A DNA stretch of 64,000 nt from Streptomyces sp. NBC_01244 (GCF_035987325.1 NZ_CP108488.1:2728001-2792000); one strand, 5' to 3'. Counted from the stretch's first letter, positions 16,313 through 29,960 are shown. Numbers and translations are program-made. Notes: generated by a model not told the origin, from the sequence alone.

Positions 16313-17314
16313 CTACGACGCCGTCGGCGCGGTGGAGGTCTCGGGGGACGCCGGGGACACCGGGGACACCGGGGTGACGGTGAAGATCTGCCTGGCGTCC
16401 TGGGCACACGGTTCGACCACGGCCTCCGTTCCCGGCTCGGCGCCGCCGCCCTTGATTCCCACGCAGCCCTGCCCGTTGACCCGGATGCGATAGCCGCTCG
16501 CGTTCGCGGCCCGCGCCGGCTCGAAGCGGAAGTGGCTCGCGAGGTCGCACTTGTCCCACGGCTCCAGCAGTTCGGCGCCCGCCCCCTGCCCGCGCAATCG
16601 AAGGCATCCGGCACCCAGCTCGGGCCGGTACCACTGGATGCGGTACGTGCCGACGCCCGCGTTCACCAGGGTCGTGCGCTGCGGCGCGGTCTCCTCGCAC
16701 GGACGCTGTACGGCCACCAGGGAGTCGTAGCGGTGGTCCCTGACGACGCCGTCGCTCAGGCAGAGCCCCGGCGCCAGAGCCGGCCGGATCCACAGCGCGC
16801 TGCCGACGGGCAGGTGCGCCGGCAGCGGTTCGCGCAAGGCCGACTTCGCCGGGGCGCCGGAGCCGGTGCGCGGCCAGCCGGTGATGCCCGCGACCACGGC
16901 CGCTGCCGCCAGCACCCCGACGACCGCCAGCCCCACCAGGAGCCGCCGGCGCCGGCCGGGCAGAACGGGCGACTCGGCCGACGGCGCGGCTGTCCGCTCG
17001 GCGGGAACGGCGGGAACGGTAGGCGGCTGCGCGGCGATGCGGCTCCATGCCCCGAGCCACTCATCGGCCCGCGCACCGTCGCCGCAGGCCCGTACGAAGT
17101 CCGAGAGGAGTTCGGGGCGCGGAAGCTTCTTGCCCGCCAGCACGTCGGCGAGCGTACTGCGGGCGAGCACCCCGCCCTGGTCGGCGGCGCGGCGTTCGAG
17201 CTGCCGGTAGGTCAGTCCGGAACGGCTCTTCAGCTCCCGGAGCAGAGCGATGAACGCGGTGGCGCTGTCGGCTCTTCCCGGTTCCAGGTCGTCGGCGGGA
17301 TCCATGGTGCACAT
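16313..17314 (-). CDS. Membrane-anchored HTH (XRE-like) protein with extracytoplasmic domain
   Basis: 333 aa. The N-terminal XRE-type helix-turn-helix is at about residues 18-95 (SGLTYRQLERRAADQGGVLA, STLADVLAGKKLP). A Pro-rich linker leads to one membrane segment (LLVGLAVVGVLAAAAVVAGI, about 125-145) and an exported domain of about 180 residues with paired cysteines (PGLCLSDG, RPCEE, GAGCLRL, DKCDLAS, GQGCVGI, EPCAQD), resembling a degenerate ricin-type beta-trefoil. The arrangement, cytosolic DNA-binding head and outside sensor, is recurrent in Streptomyces. It is divergent from a secreted CHAP hydrolase and could control or sense it. Start could be ATG 17314 or 17305. Confidence 0.75.
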   Translation of the reverse strand: MCTMDPADDLEPGRADSATAFIALLRELKSRSGLTYRQLERRAADQGGVLARSTLADVLAGKKLPRPELLSDFVRACGDGARADEWLGAWSRIAAQPPTVPAVPAERTAAPSAESPVLPGRRRRLLVGLAVVGVLAAAAVVAGITGWPRTGSGAPAKSALREPLPAHLPVGSALWIRPALAPGLCLSDGVVRDHRYDSLVAVQRPCEETAPQRTTLVNAGVGTYRIQWYRPELGAGCLRLRGQGAGAELLEPWDKCDLASHFRFEPARAANASGYRIRVNGQGCVGIKGGGAEPGTEAVVEPCAQDARQIFTVTPVSPVSPASPETSTAPTAS

Positions 17315-17560
17315 GCTTTCCAGTCCGAGGCCCTGTCAGCTACAGCAGAACCCGCCATCTTCCAGACCGAGTTGCCAGCCTCCCGGCCCCCTGACCAGCC
17401 CGGACGGCCGTCCGGTGTCCGGGACAGGGAGATCGCTGGACGCTGCTTTCCCGTCCGGGTGATGGTCGGTCGGCGGGCATCCAGGCCTGGGCTCAGCCCC
17501 ATGGGGCCGGCTCACCACCCCGCACCACCCCCATCCGGTCCGACTTCGCGAGGTCATGGC

Positions 17561-18331
17561 ATGACGACGCCAATTCCGATACCCCCGGCACCCCTTCACG
17601 GCACGGGACGACACCGCGCCCTCAAGGCGGCGGCCGTACTGGCCCTGACGGCCGGCCTGACACTCGGCGACCTCACCATGGCGGGGGCGGCACAGGCCGC
17701 CACGCTCGGCGACGGCATAGCCGCGCAGGCCCTCGGCCAGTACACCAGCGACAACGCCGAGGTCCGCAAGCGCAGGTACGAGGGCGCGGCCGACGGCGTC
17801 AACGCCAAGAACAACTGCAACTTCTACACGGGCTTCTGGACCGACCCGCGCAACCGCCGTTTCGACGGTACGAGCGCCCCGCGCACCGGCACCAACGGCG
17901 CCGCCTGCGGCAAGAGCAAGGGCTACATGTACGTCAACGGCACCAAGACCTGGACCACCGCGAACTGGAAGTCCCGCGCCTGGTGTTCCGACTTCGCGAA
18001 GTACACGTGGTACTGGGGCGGCGCCAAGGTCACCGGCCTCAACGCCTCGGCAGCCTCCTTCCGCGACTACGGCCGCGCCAACGGCACCTGGCACACGCGC
18101 GCCCAGGTGGAGGCCAAGGCATACGTCCCCAAGAAGGGAGACGTCGTCAGCTACGACTGGAACGCCGACGGCGTCATCGACCACGTCGGCGTACTGACCG
18201 CCTACAGCACCAGGTACAAGGCCTACTTCTCCGTGGAGGGCAACTCGAGCGACAAACTGACCTACAAGAACACCAAGCAGTCGGCGACATCCCGGTACGT
18301 GGTCGGCTACACCTCCCCCAGGCCCCTCTGA
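17561..18331 (+). CDS. Secreted CHAP-domain peptidoglycan hydrolase/amidase
   Basis: 256 aa with a clear signal peptide: RHRALKAAAVLALTAGLTLG core and AQAA cleavage region at about residue 45. The mature protein ends in a CHAP (NlpC/P60-like) domain with the catalytic cysteine in AWCSDFAKYTW, histidine in IDHVGVLTAY and the third polar residue in VEGNSSD. The region before it (NNCNFYTGFWTDP) carries additional cysteines. It probably cleaves peptide cross-links or amide bonds in cell-wall peptidoglycan. GAGG precedes the ATG. It is divergent from the membrane HTH protein, and a tiny ORF and a hairpin terminator follow. Confidence 0.85.
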   Translation: MTTPIPIPPAPLHGTGRHRALKAAAVLALTAGLTLGDLTMAGAAQAATLGDGIAAQALGQYTSDNAEVRKRRYEGAADGVNAKNNCNFYTGFWTDPRNRRFDGTSAPRTGTNGAACGKSKGYMYVNGTKTWTTANWKSRAWCSDFAKYTWYWGGAKVTGLNASAASFRDYGRANGTWHTRAQVEAKAYVPKKGDVVSYDWNADGVIDHVGVLTAYSTRYKAYFSVEGNSSDKLTYKNTKQSATSRYVVGYTSPRPL

Positions 18332-18383
18332 CGACCCCCGAACCTGCACATCACCAGTCGGCAACGGACCATCAGGAGGCACC

Positions 18384-18437
18384 ATGACCGACACCGGCTG
18401 GACCACAACGAGAGCAACCGCACCCCGGGCCGAGTAG
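18384..18437 (+). CDS. Possible 17-aa peptide downstream of the CHAP gene
   Basis: A short frame, MTDTGWTTTRATAPRAE then TAG, with a strong, well-spaced Shine-Dalgarno (AGGAGG, 6 nt before ATG). It begins 52 nt after the CHAP stop and ends 21 nt before a hairpin terminator, so it should be on the same transcript. No homology can be claimed; it is too short for coding statistics, and the main evidence is the ribosome-binding site. Confidence 0.35.
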   Translation: MTDTGWTTTRATAPRAE

Positions 18438-18458
18438 CCCGCATCCGGAACGCCACAA

Positions 18459-18492
18459 CGCCCGCCACCCCTGGTCGGGGACGTGGCGGGCG
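18459..18492. terminator. Hairpin terminator after the CHAP transcript
   Basis: CGCCCGCCAC pairs with GTGGCGGGCG at 18483-18492 (10-bp stem, 14-nt loop). It follows the CHAP/small-ORF unit and faces the end of gltD. The remaining 165 bp up to 18658 contain further short GC-rich dyads (GGCCGGAGGCCGGC, GCCGGGCGAAGCCCGG) but no gene. Confidence 0.6.
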
Positions 18493-18658
18493 CTGTGTCG
18501 GCGTGCCGTACTTCGTTGTACGGACCGTATGAGGGGTCCCGGCCGGGGCCGGGGGTACTGCGAGACCTCAGCCACCACCCGACGGCCGGAGGCCGGCGCA
18601 GCCGGGCGAAGCCCGGGAGGCCGCCTGCGGCCGAGCGGTGCGAGCACGGCGTCGAGAA

Positions 18659-20111
18659 TCAGACGGTGATCGAGCGGTCCGTCGGCTTGACCGGGTACGG
18701 GAGGGCGCTGGTGCCGGTCAGGAAGCGGTCCACGCCGCGGGCGGCCGAACGGCCTTCCGCGATGGCCCACACGATCAGCGACTGGCCGCGGCCGGCGTCG
18801 CCGGCGACGAAGACGCCGTCGACGTTGGTCGCGTAGGAGGCGTCGCGCTCGATGTTGCCGCGGGCGTCCATGGCCAGGCCGAACTGCGCCGTGAGGCCGT
18901 TCTCCTGGTCGGTGCCGGTGAAGCCCATCGCCAGGGTGACCAGCTGCGCGGGGAGGACGCGCTCGGTGCCGGGCTTCTGGACGAGCTTGCCGTCCTCGAA
19001 GGCGACCTCGACCAGGTGGAGGGCCTGGACGTTGCCGTCCTCGTCGCCCTCGAAGTGGGTGGTGGAGACGGAGTAGATCCGCTCGCCGCCCTCCTCGTGA
19101 GCAGAGGTGACCTTGTACAGCATGGGGAAGGTCGGCCAGGGCTGGCCGGTGGGCCGGTCCTCGGAGGGGCGCGGCATGATCTCCAGCTGCGTGACCGAGG
19201 CCGCGCCCTGGCGGTGGGCGGTGCCCACGCAGTCCGCGCCGGTGTCGCCACCGCCGATGACGACCACGTGCTTGCCCTCGGCCGTGATGGGGGGCGCCAT
19301 GAAGTCGCCCTCCTGGACCTTGTTCGCGAGGGGCAGGTACTCCATCGCGAAGTGGATGCCCTTGAGCTCGCGGCCCGGGACCGGGAGGTCGCGGGAGACG
19401 GTCGCGCCCGCCGCGATGACCACCGCGTCGAACCGCTTGCGCAGGTCGGTGGCGGTGATGTCGCGGCCGACCTCGACACCGGTACGGAACTTGGTGCCCT
19501 CCGCACGCATCTGCTCGATGCGGCGGTTGATGTGCACCTTCTCCATCTTGAACTCGGGGATGCCGTAGCGCAGCAGCCCGCCGATGCGGTCGGCGCGCTC
19601 GTACACGACCACGGTGTGGCCGGCCCGGGTCAGCTGCTGGGCCGCGGCGAGACCCGCCGGGCCGGAGCCGATGACCGCGGCGGTCTTGCCCGACAGGCGC
19701 TCGGGCGCCTGCGGGGTGACGTCGCCGTTGTCCCACGCCTTGTCGATGATCGAGACTTCGACGTTCTTGATGGTGACGGCCGGCTGGTTGATGCCGAGCA
19801 CGCAGGCGGACTCGCACGGCGCCGGGCACAGCCGCCCGGTGAACTCCGGGAAGTTGTTCGTCGCGTGCAGCCGCTCGGAGGCGGCGGTCCAGTCCTCGCG
19901 GTACGCGAAGTCGTTCCACTCGGGGATCAGGTTCCCGAGCGGGCAGCCGTTGTGGCAGAACGGGATGCCGCAGTCCATGCAGCGGCCGGCCTGCTTGCTG
20001 ATGATCGGCAGCAGCGAGCCCGGAACGTAGACCTCGTTCCAGTCCTTGAGGCGCTCGGCCACAGGACGGGTGCAGGCGGTCTCGCGCGGGGTGGTGAGGA
20101 AGCCCTTCGGG

Positions 20112-20119
<8 letters not shown>
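18659..20119 (-). CDS. gltD: Glutamate synthase (NADPH) small subunit
   Basis: 486 aa, the usual length for GltD. The N-terminal Fe-S domain has cysteines [17 protein letters not shown] and [13 protein letters not shown] that ligate two [4Fe-4S] clusters. An FAD-binding motif ([13 protein letters not shown], about residue 150) and an NADPH-binding Rossmann motif ([16 protein letters not shown], about 290) follow. It passes electrons from NADPH to the large subunit, where 2-oxoglutarate and glutamine become two glutamates. Its ATG lies inside the end of gltB (8-bp overlap), so the two subunits are translationally coupled. Confidence 0.97.
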
Positions 20120-24710
<4,591 letters not shown>

Positions 24711-25029
24711 CGGCTCTCCCGTCGTCGTCGTGGCATATGTGCATAGCCGAGGGACGACGTTGGCCCTCTGCGAAATTTCGTGCAGATTACATGATGACGA
24801 CAATCCCGAGAAGCGGATACGTCATTCCAGCATGCGGACACTGCACGGGGCAGACAAGAGGGGACTTTCGCGGGTGTCCTGCCATCGGGACACGGGACGA
24901 AGGTCCCGGCACGGGGCGGGCCTCATTGCCCGGCGCCCAGGGTCTGATGCCCGGCGGACACGGAATCGAAACCGCCGAGTAACTGACTACTTATGTTGCG
25001 TACTGCATAGTGTCTCACTCCCTGCACGG
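24711..25029. promoter_or_regulatory. gltB upstream region with a 10-bp palindrome
   Basis: About 320 bp without a gene between gltB and the end of the VIT transporter gene on the same strand. It is less GC-rich than its surroundings. It holds the perfect palindrome CGAAATTTCG at 24771-24780 and the dyad-like GCATATGTGCATAGC at 24733-24747, both within 80 bp of the gltB start. They are candidate operator sites; no known GlnR box (two GTnAC-type half-sites at the usual spacing) could be assigned confidently. Confidence 0.4.
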
Positions 25030-25761
25030 TCAGCCTACGGCCCCGCCGATCCAGGTTCCCAGGATGTACGTCACACCCGCGGCCGCGCCACCCAGGACGA
25101 GCTGGCGCAGCCCGCTGTACCACCAGGACCGGGCCGTGACCCGGGAGACCACCGCGCCGCAGGCGAAGAGGCCCAGCAGCGCCAGCAGGACCGCCGGCCA
25201 CAGGGTGACCGCGCCGAGCAGGTACGGCAGCAGCGGGAGCAGCGCGCCGAGCGCGAACGATCCGAAGGAGGACACCGCGGCGACCATCGGCGACGGCAGG
25301 TCGTCCGGGTCGATCCCGAGCTCCTCGCGGGCGTGGATCTCCAGCGCCTGCTCGGGGTCGCGGGAGAGCTGCATGGCGACCTCGCGGGCCAGCGCCGGCT
25401 CGACGCCGCGCGAGACGTAGAGCTCGGCCAGCTCCTCCATCTCGTCGATGGGGTGCTTGCGCAACTGCTGGCGCTCTATGTCGAGTTCGGCGAGCACGAG
25501 CTCACGCTGCGAGGCGACCGAGGTGTACTCCCCCGCCGCCATGGAGAAGGCTCCGGCGGCGAGGCCGGCCAGGCCGGTGACGACGATGACGTGCGGGGCG
25601 ACGGCGCCGCCCGCCACGCCGGTCATCAGCGCGAGGTTCGAGACCAGCCCGTCCATCGCACCGAAGACCGCCGGGCGCAGCCATCCGCCGTTGACGTCAC
25701 GGTGGGTGTGGTTGTCGCGGTGGGCGGCGTGAAGCGGTGCTTCGATATCAATGATGGACAT
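25030..25761 (-). CDS. VIT1/CCC1-family metal (Fe/Mn) transporter
   Basis: 243 aa, typical for the bacterial VIT family. The first membrane segments carry GAMDGLVSNLALMTGVAG (residues 34-51) and GLAAGAFSMAAGEYTSVASQ, the family hallmark. A cytosolic helical loop rich in Glu (AELDIERQQLRKHPIDEMEE, REELGIDPDD) corresponds to the metal-binding domain. Three further membrane helices follow to the end. The family moves Fe2+ or Mn2+ by proton antiport, here probably out of the cytoplasm. GGGGAG precedes ATG 25761. It is divergent from the ADP-ribosylglycohydrolase operon. Confidence 0.9.
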   Translation of the reverse strand: MSIIDIEAPLHAAHRDNHTHRDVNGGWLRPAVFGAMDGLVSNLALMTGVAGGAVAPHVIVVTGLAGLAAGAFSMAAGEYTSVASQRELVLAELDIERQQLRKHPIDEMEELAELYVSRGVEPALAREVAMQLSRDPEQALEIHAREELGIDPDDLPSPMVAAVSSFGSFALGALLPLLPYLLGAVTLWPAVLLALLGLFACGAVVSRVTARSWWYSGLRQLVLGGAAAGVTYILGTWIGGAVG

Positions 25762-25792
25762 GCCGACTATCTCCCCTTTTGTACGAGTGAGT

Positions 25793-25806
25793 GCACAGAG
25801 CTGTGC
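25793..25806. promoter_or_regulatory. Inverted repeat upstream of the VIT transporter
   Basis: GCACAG-AG-CTGTGC, a perfect 6-bp dyad 32 bp upstream of the transporter start, in the 268-bp divergent region shared with the ADP-ribosylglycohydrolase operon. A metal-responsive repressor would be a natural ligand, but the sequence does not match an IdeR/DmdR iron box that I can recognise. Confidence 0.3.
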
Positions 25807-26029
25807 CATGGACGACGCGCGGACACCCACTCCCCCGGAACACCTCGAAACTACGCACGATTTTTGCCGCCCGCCAGCAAGGAAGGCCGTACTTACCTGG
25901 GGTTTTGGGGATCGGCGACCGGGTGACGGCGGCCCGCGGCGGGTGTTTCGCGACGAGCGACAAACCACATGCCATGGCACAAATCCCCCAAGGGCTCAAT
26001 ATGAGTCCCATCAAGTGGAGAGGCGCGCC

Positions 26030-27016
26030 ATGGAGCTGATTGCATGCAATCCGCAGGTCCTCCTCGAACGGGCCCGGGGCGCTCTTCTCGGACTCGCGGT
26101 GGGTGACGCGCTGGGCGCCCCCGCGGAGAACATGAAGCCCTCGGAGATCCGGGCGAAGTGGGGCCGGATCGAGGGCTTCGTCTCGGACGACCCGGCGGGC
26201 ACGGACGATACGGAGTACGCGATCTTCTCGGGCCTGCTGCTGGCCCGCCACGGGTCGGCGCTGACGGTCGCCCACGTCGAACGCGCGTGGCACCACTGGA
26301 TCGCGGATCTGGACGAAGGCCCCTTCCGCGGCGCGGGCTTCTCGGAGCGCGGCACCCTGGAGAACCTCCGGCGTGGCCTGGCGGCCCCCATCTCCGCCCA
26401 GCACCGGCACGCCTGGTCGGACGGTCTGGCCATGCGGGCGGCCCCCTTCGGCGTCTTCGCGGCGGGCCGCCCGGCCGAGGCCGCCCGGCTCGTCGCCATC
26501 GACGGTTGCGTCAGCCACGACGGCGAGGGCATCTACGGCGGCCAGGCCGTCGCGGCCGGGGTCGCGGCGGCGATGGCCGGCGGGTCCGCGGCCTCCGTCA
26601 TCTCGGCGGCCCTCTCCGTCATCCCCTCCGACTCCTGGACGGCCCGCTCCCTGCGCCGAGCCGTGACGGCCGCCCCGCGCGGCGAGCGGGCGGTCCGCTC
26701 GGCGGTGGTCATCGGCGGCTACCCCTGGACGGACCTGGCCCCCGAGGCGGTCGGCCTCGCCTTCGGCGCGTTCGCCGCGTGCGGTGGCGACTTCGCCTCC
26801 TCCGTCCTCATGGCGGTCAACATGGGCCGCGACGCGGACACCACGGCGGCCGTTGCGGGCGCACTCGCCGGCGCGATGGCCGGCGCCCCCGCCATCCCGG
26901 CCGCCTGGTCCTCGGCGATCGGCCCGGTCCGCGGCAGCTGCCTCCCCTCGATGCGCGGCTACCACGTCCTGGACATCGCGGACCTCCTCACCCCGGAAAC
27001 CGAGACCCCCCGATGA
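26030..27016 (+). CDS. ADP-ribosylglycohydrolase family protein, copy 1
   Basis: 328 aa, all-helical DraG/ARH fold of near-canonical length. All three metal-site motifs are present: GDALGAP at residues 25-31, the TDDTEYA motif at 58-64 (two aspartates plus Thr), and NMGRDADTTAAVAGALAGA at about 263-281, which supplies the distal DxDT ligands. The family hydrolyses N- or O-glycosidic bonds of ADP-ribose and sometimes other ribosides using two Mg2+ ions. ATG 26030 is preceded by GGAGAGG. It is the first gene of a seven-gene operon joined by 4-bp overlaps. It is the most canonical copy along with copy 3; the substrate is not established. Confidence 0.9.
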   Translation: MELIACNPQVLLERARGALLGLAVGDALGAPAENMKPSEIRAKWGRIEGFVSDDPAGTDDTEYAIFSGLLLARHGSALTVAHVERAWHHWIADLDEGPFRGAGFSERGTLENLRRGLAAPISAQHRHAWSDGLAMRAAPFGVFAAGRPAEAARLVAIDGCVSHDGEGIYGGQAVAAGVAAAMAGGSAASVISAALSVIPSDSWTARSLRRAVTAAPRGERAVRSAVVIGGYPWTDLAPEAVGLAFGAFAACGGDFASSVLMAVNMGRDADTTAAVAGALAGAMAGAPAIPAAWSSAIGPVRGSCLPSMRGYHVLDIADLLTPETETPR

Positions 27017-28761
27017 CCCTGACCCCGACCTCCCCGCCCACCTCCCCCTCCACCTCCCCCGCCACCACCACGAACCCACCCCTCCCACCGACCGCCCCAC
27101 CCGAGGAGGCCACCCCCCAGGACGGCGCCCGGGCCGCGCGACCCCCGGAAGGCGACACCCTGACCCACGAAGCGGGCGAGCCCGTCGCCCCTGCGGCCTG
27201 CGGGCCCGAACCGGCGCGGGGCCGGGACGTGCCGGTGCCCGAGTTCCTTCGCGCCGCGACCGGGGTACGGGGCCATGCCGCCCCCGGGCCCGCCGAGGTG
27301 TCGGCCGCGCCGGTCCGGGGGCCCGGGAGCCCGCCCCCGGTGTCGGGAAGGGGCGGGGGCGAAGAAAGCCCGCCCGCCCCGGAGCCGACCGCCGCGGGGC
27401 ACGCCGCCCCGCCGCGCACGCAGGCCCGTACCGCCCCCACGGAGGCCACCGCAGGCCCGCTCACCGTCCCCCCGGCGGCCACCGCCGCTCCGCCGGGGCC
27501 GGCCCCGGCGGGACCCGCCGCTCCGCGGGGAGCGCAGCCCCGTACGGCCACGGCCACGGCCACCGCCGAGCCGCGCGCCGAGGCGACCCCCGGGCCCGCC
27601 CCCGCGGGGCCCCGCCGGATCGAGGGGCTGCTGCTCGGGCTCGCCGCGGGCGACGCCGCCGGGTGGCCCGCGGCACGCCACCGGGCCAGCCGCATGCCCG
27701 AGTGGACCCGTCGCCTCACCCGCGAGCTCGACACCTTCGCCGAGCAGAACGCCACCACCACGCTCCCCGTCCCGATCGCCCTCAACCAGCCCCCGGAACC
27801 GCTCCGACTCGGCCCCTCCGACGACGCCGAGTGGGCCGCCTTCGCCGCCGAGTCCGTCCTCACCGCCGCCGGAGTGCTGCTCAGCGACCTCTCCCGGTCC
27901 CGCCGCATGCGCGCCGCCATCGATCTCGCCTGGAACGCCCTGGCCAGCGAGGTGGCCGCGGCAGCGGAACGCGCGCCCGAGGTCGAGTCCGCCGTCCTTC
28001 CCCTGCGCGCCCGGATCTCCGTCCGCGCGGGCCTCGGCAACCTCGCCGCCGGCCTGCGCCCGCCCGCCACCGGCCACGACAACCCGCACTACTTCGACGA
28101 CGCCGCCTGCATCCGTGCCTGCGTCCTGGCCGTCGTCCATCCCGGGGACCCCGAAGCCGCCGCGGACCTCGCCGAGTTCGACGCCCGCTACACCCAGGAC
28201 GGCGACGGGGTCCACGGCGCCCGCGCCATGGCCGCCGCCATCGCCACCGCCCTCGCCTCCGCCGGGACCTGCACGGCCGCGGACACCGACGCCGCCGTCG
28301 ACGCGGCCCTCGCGCAGCTCCCGGAGTCCACCGAGATCGGCCGCAACGCCCGGCACGCGGTGAAACTCGCCCGCGCCGAGACGACCGGCGGGGCCTTCGC
28401 CATCGTCCCGCTCCTGGAGCACCAGATCGTCGACCACGTCTACAGCTACGGCATCGCCGCCGCGGAAACCGTTCCCGTGGCCCTGGCCCTCGCCACCGCC
28501 GCCCGCGGCCGGGTCGGCGAGGCGGTCCCGGCCGCCGCCTGCCTGTCACGCGTCGCGGACTCCGCCCCCGCCCTCGCCGGGGCGCTGACCGGCGCCCTCG
28601 GCGGCGGCGACTCGCTCCCCGCCGCCTGGCGCGAAGCGTGCCGCACCCTTTCCGGCTGCGCCCTCCCCCGCCTCGCGGGCACCGACCTCGTCGAACTGGC
28701 CGCGCTGCTCACCCGTACGGAACTCACCTCACCCAAGCCCCAAGGAAAGCCCCGGACATGA
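27013..28761 (+). CDS. ADP-ribosylglycohydrolase family protein, copy 2, degenerate metal site and disordered N-terminus
   Basis: 582 aa. The first roughly 195 residues are Pro/Ala/Thr-rich and predicted disordered. The ARH-like domain begins at about RRIEGLLLGLAAGDAAGWP (residues 200-217). The second motif is kept as PSDDAEWA. The distal motif is altered: where copy 1 has GRDADTTA this copy has SRVADSAPALAGALTGAL, so the first Asp is replaced by Val and Thr by Ser/Ala. Catalysis may be lost or changed. ATG 27013 overlaps the stop of copy 1 (ATGA). Part of the N-terminal region at about 27311-27370 resembles Streptomyces extragenic GC-rich palindromes read as protein. Confidence 0.8.
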   Translation: MTLTPTSPPTSPSTSPATTTNPPLPPTAPPEEATPQDGARAARPPEGDTLTHEAGEPVAPAACGPEPARGRDVPVPEFLRAATGVRGHAAPGPAEVSAAPVRGPGSPPPVSGRGGGEESPPAPEPTAAGHAAPPRTQARTAPTEATAGPLTVPPAATAAPPGPAPAGPAAPRGAQPRTATATATAEPRAEATPGPAPAGPRRIEGLLLGLAAGDAAGWPAARHRASRMPEWTRRLTRELDTFAEQNATTTLPVPIALNQPPEPLRLGPSDDAEWAAFAAESVLTAAGVLLSDLSRSRRMRAAIDLAWNALASEVAAAAERAPEVESAVLPLRARISVRAGLGNLAAGLRPPATGHDNPHYFDDAACIRACVLAVVHPGDPEAAADLAEFDARYTQDGDGVHGARAMAAAIATALASAGTCTAADTDAAVDAALAQLPESTEIGRNARHAVKLARAETTGGAFAIVPLLEHQIVDHVYSYGIAAAETVPVALALATAARGRVGEAVPAAACLSRVADSAPALAGALTGALGGGDSLPAAWREACRTLSGCALPRLAGTDLVELAALLTRTELTSPKPQGKPRT

Positions 28762-29960
28762 CGACCGACATGACGACCCTGACCCCCGTGGACCCCGCTC
28801 CCGGCACCCACACTTCCTCCCCCACCCTGGACGACCGGATCGTCGGCGCCCTCGTCGGCGCGGCCGTCGGCGACGCGCTGGGCGGCCCGGTGGAGGGCTG
28901 GACCCCGGAACAGATCGTGGAGCGGCACGGCGGCCGGGTGCGCGGCATCGTCGGCCCGTGGCACGAGGACTGGCGTACGGCGCGCCCGATCGCCCCGTAC
29001 CACAAGGGCGACGGCCACGTCACGGACGACACCCTGATGACGCACGCGCTGGTACGGGTCTACGAGGCCGTACGGGACCACCTGGACGCGTACGCGATCG
29101 CCGAGCACCTGGTGCCGGACCTGATGACCACCCCCCGCTGGATCCCGGAGCTGGAGGCGGACGCCCTCCCCCTCCAGCGGATCTTCCTCGCCGAGAAATG
29201 GATCGTGACCCGGCTGCACTACGCGCACGCGGACCCGCGGGAGGCGGGCAACGGCAACATCGTGAACTGCGGCGCGGCGATGTACATGGCGCCGGTCGGC
29301 CTCGTCAACGCGGGCAATCCGGCCGGGGCGTACGCGGAGGCACTGGACGTCACCGGCGCGCACCAGTCCTCGTACGGGCGGGAGGCGGCGGGCGTGTTCG
29401 CGGCCGCGGTGGCCGCGGCCTGCGTGCCGGGGGCGACGGCCGCCTCCGTGGTGGACACGGCCCTCTCCCTGGCCAAGGACGGCACCCGCGCGGCCATCGC
29501 GGCGGTCTGCGAAGTCGCCGCCGGGCACCGGGACTTCGAGTCGGCGCTGGCCCCCCTCCGGGCGGCGGTCGCCCCGTACGACTCGGTCGGCCCGGACTAC
29601 CGCACGCCGTCCCTGGGCGCACGGCGCCCCTCCCGCCTGCACTCCATCGAGGAACTCCCGGTCGCGCTCGGCATGCTGCTCGTCGGCGACGGCTGCTACG
29701 AGACCTCCGTGCTCGGCGCGGTCAACTACGGCCGGGACTGCGACTCCATCGCGACCATGGCCGGCGCGATCGCGGGCGCCCTGTCGGGCGTTCCTGCCGT
29801 CCCCCCCGCCTGGGCGGACCGGGTCGCGGAGGCCAGCCGCCTGGACCTGCGCGCCCCGGCCGTTGCGCTGGCCGCGGTGACCCGGGAGGTCTTCGCACGC
29901 GACCGTTCCCGCCGCCGGACCCACGAAGCCGCCTTCGCGGCGCTGACGGCCCCCCGATGA
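28758..29960 (+). CDS. ADP-ribosylglycohydrolase family protein, copy 3
   Basis: 400 aa with intact motifs: GDALGGPVEG at residues 38-47, GHVTDDTLMTHALV at about 92-105, and NYGRDCDSIATMAGAIAGAL at about 322-341. Compared with copy 1 it has a longer insert between the second and third motifs (WIPELEADALPLQRIFLAEK, NIVNCGAAMYMAPVGLVNAG). That belongs to a separate subfamily often found in carbohydrate or nucleoside operons, so the bond cleaved may not be ADP-ribosyl-protein. It overlaps both neighbours by 4 bp (ATGA at each end). No signal peptide; cytoplasmic. Confidence 0.88.
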   Translation: MTTDMTTLTPVDPAPGTHTSSPTLDDRIVGALVGAAVGDALGGPVEGWTPEQIVERHGGRVRGIVGPWHEDWRTARPIAPYHKGDGHVTDDTLMTHALVRVYEAVRDHLDAYAIAEHLVPDLMTTPRWIPELEADALPLQRIFLAEKWIVTRLHYAHADPREAGNGNIVNCGAAMYMAPVGLVNAGNPAGAYAEALDVTGAHQSSYGREAAGVFAAAVAAACVPGATAASVVDTALSLAKDGTRAAIAAVCEVAAGHRDFESALAPLRAAVAPYDSVGPDYRTPSLGARRPSRLHSIEELPVALGMLLVGDGCYETSVLGAVNYGRDCDSIATMAGAIAGALSGVPAVPPAWADRVAEASRLDLRAPAVALAAVTREVFARDRSRRRTHEAAFAALTAPR

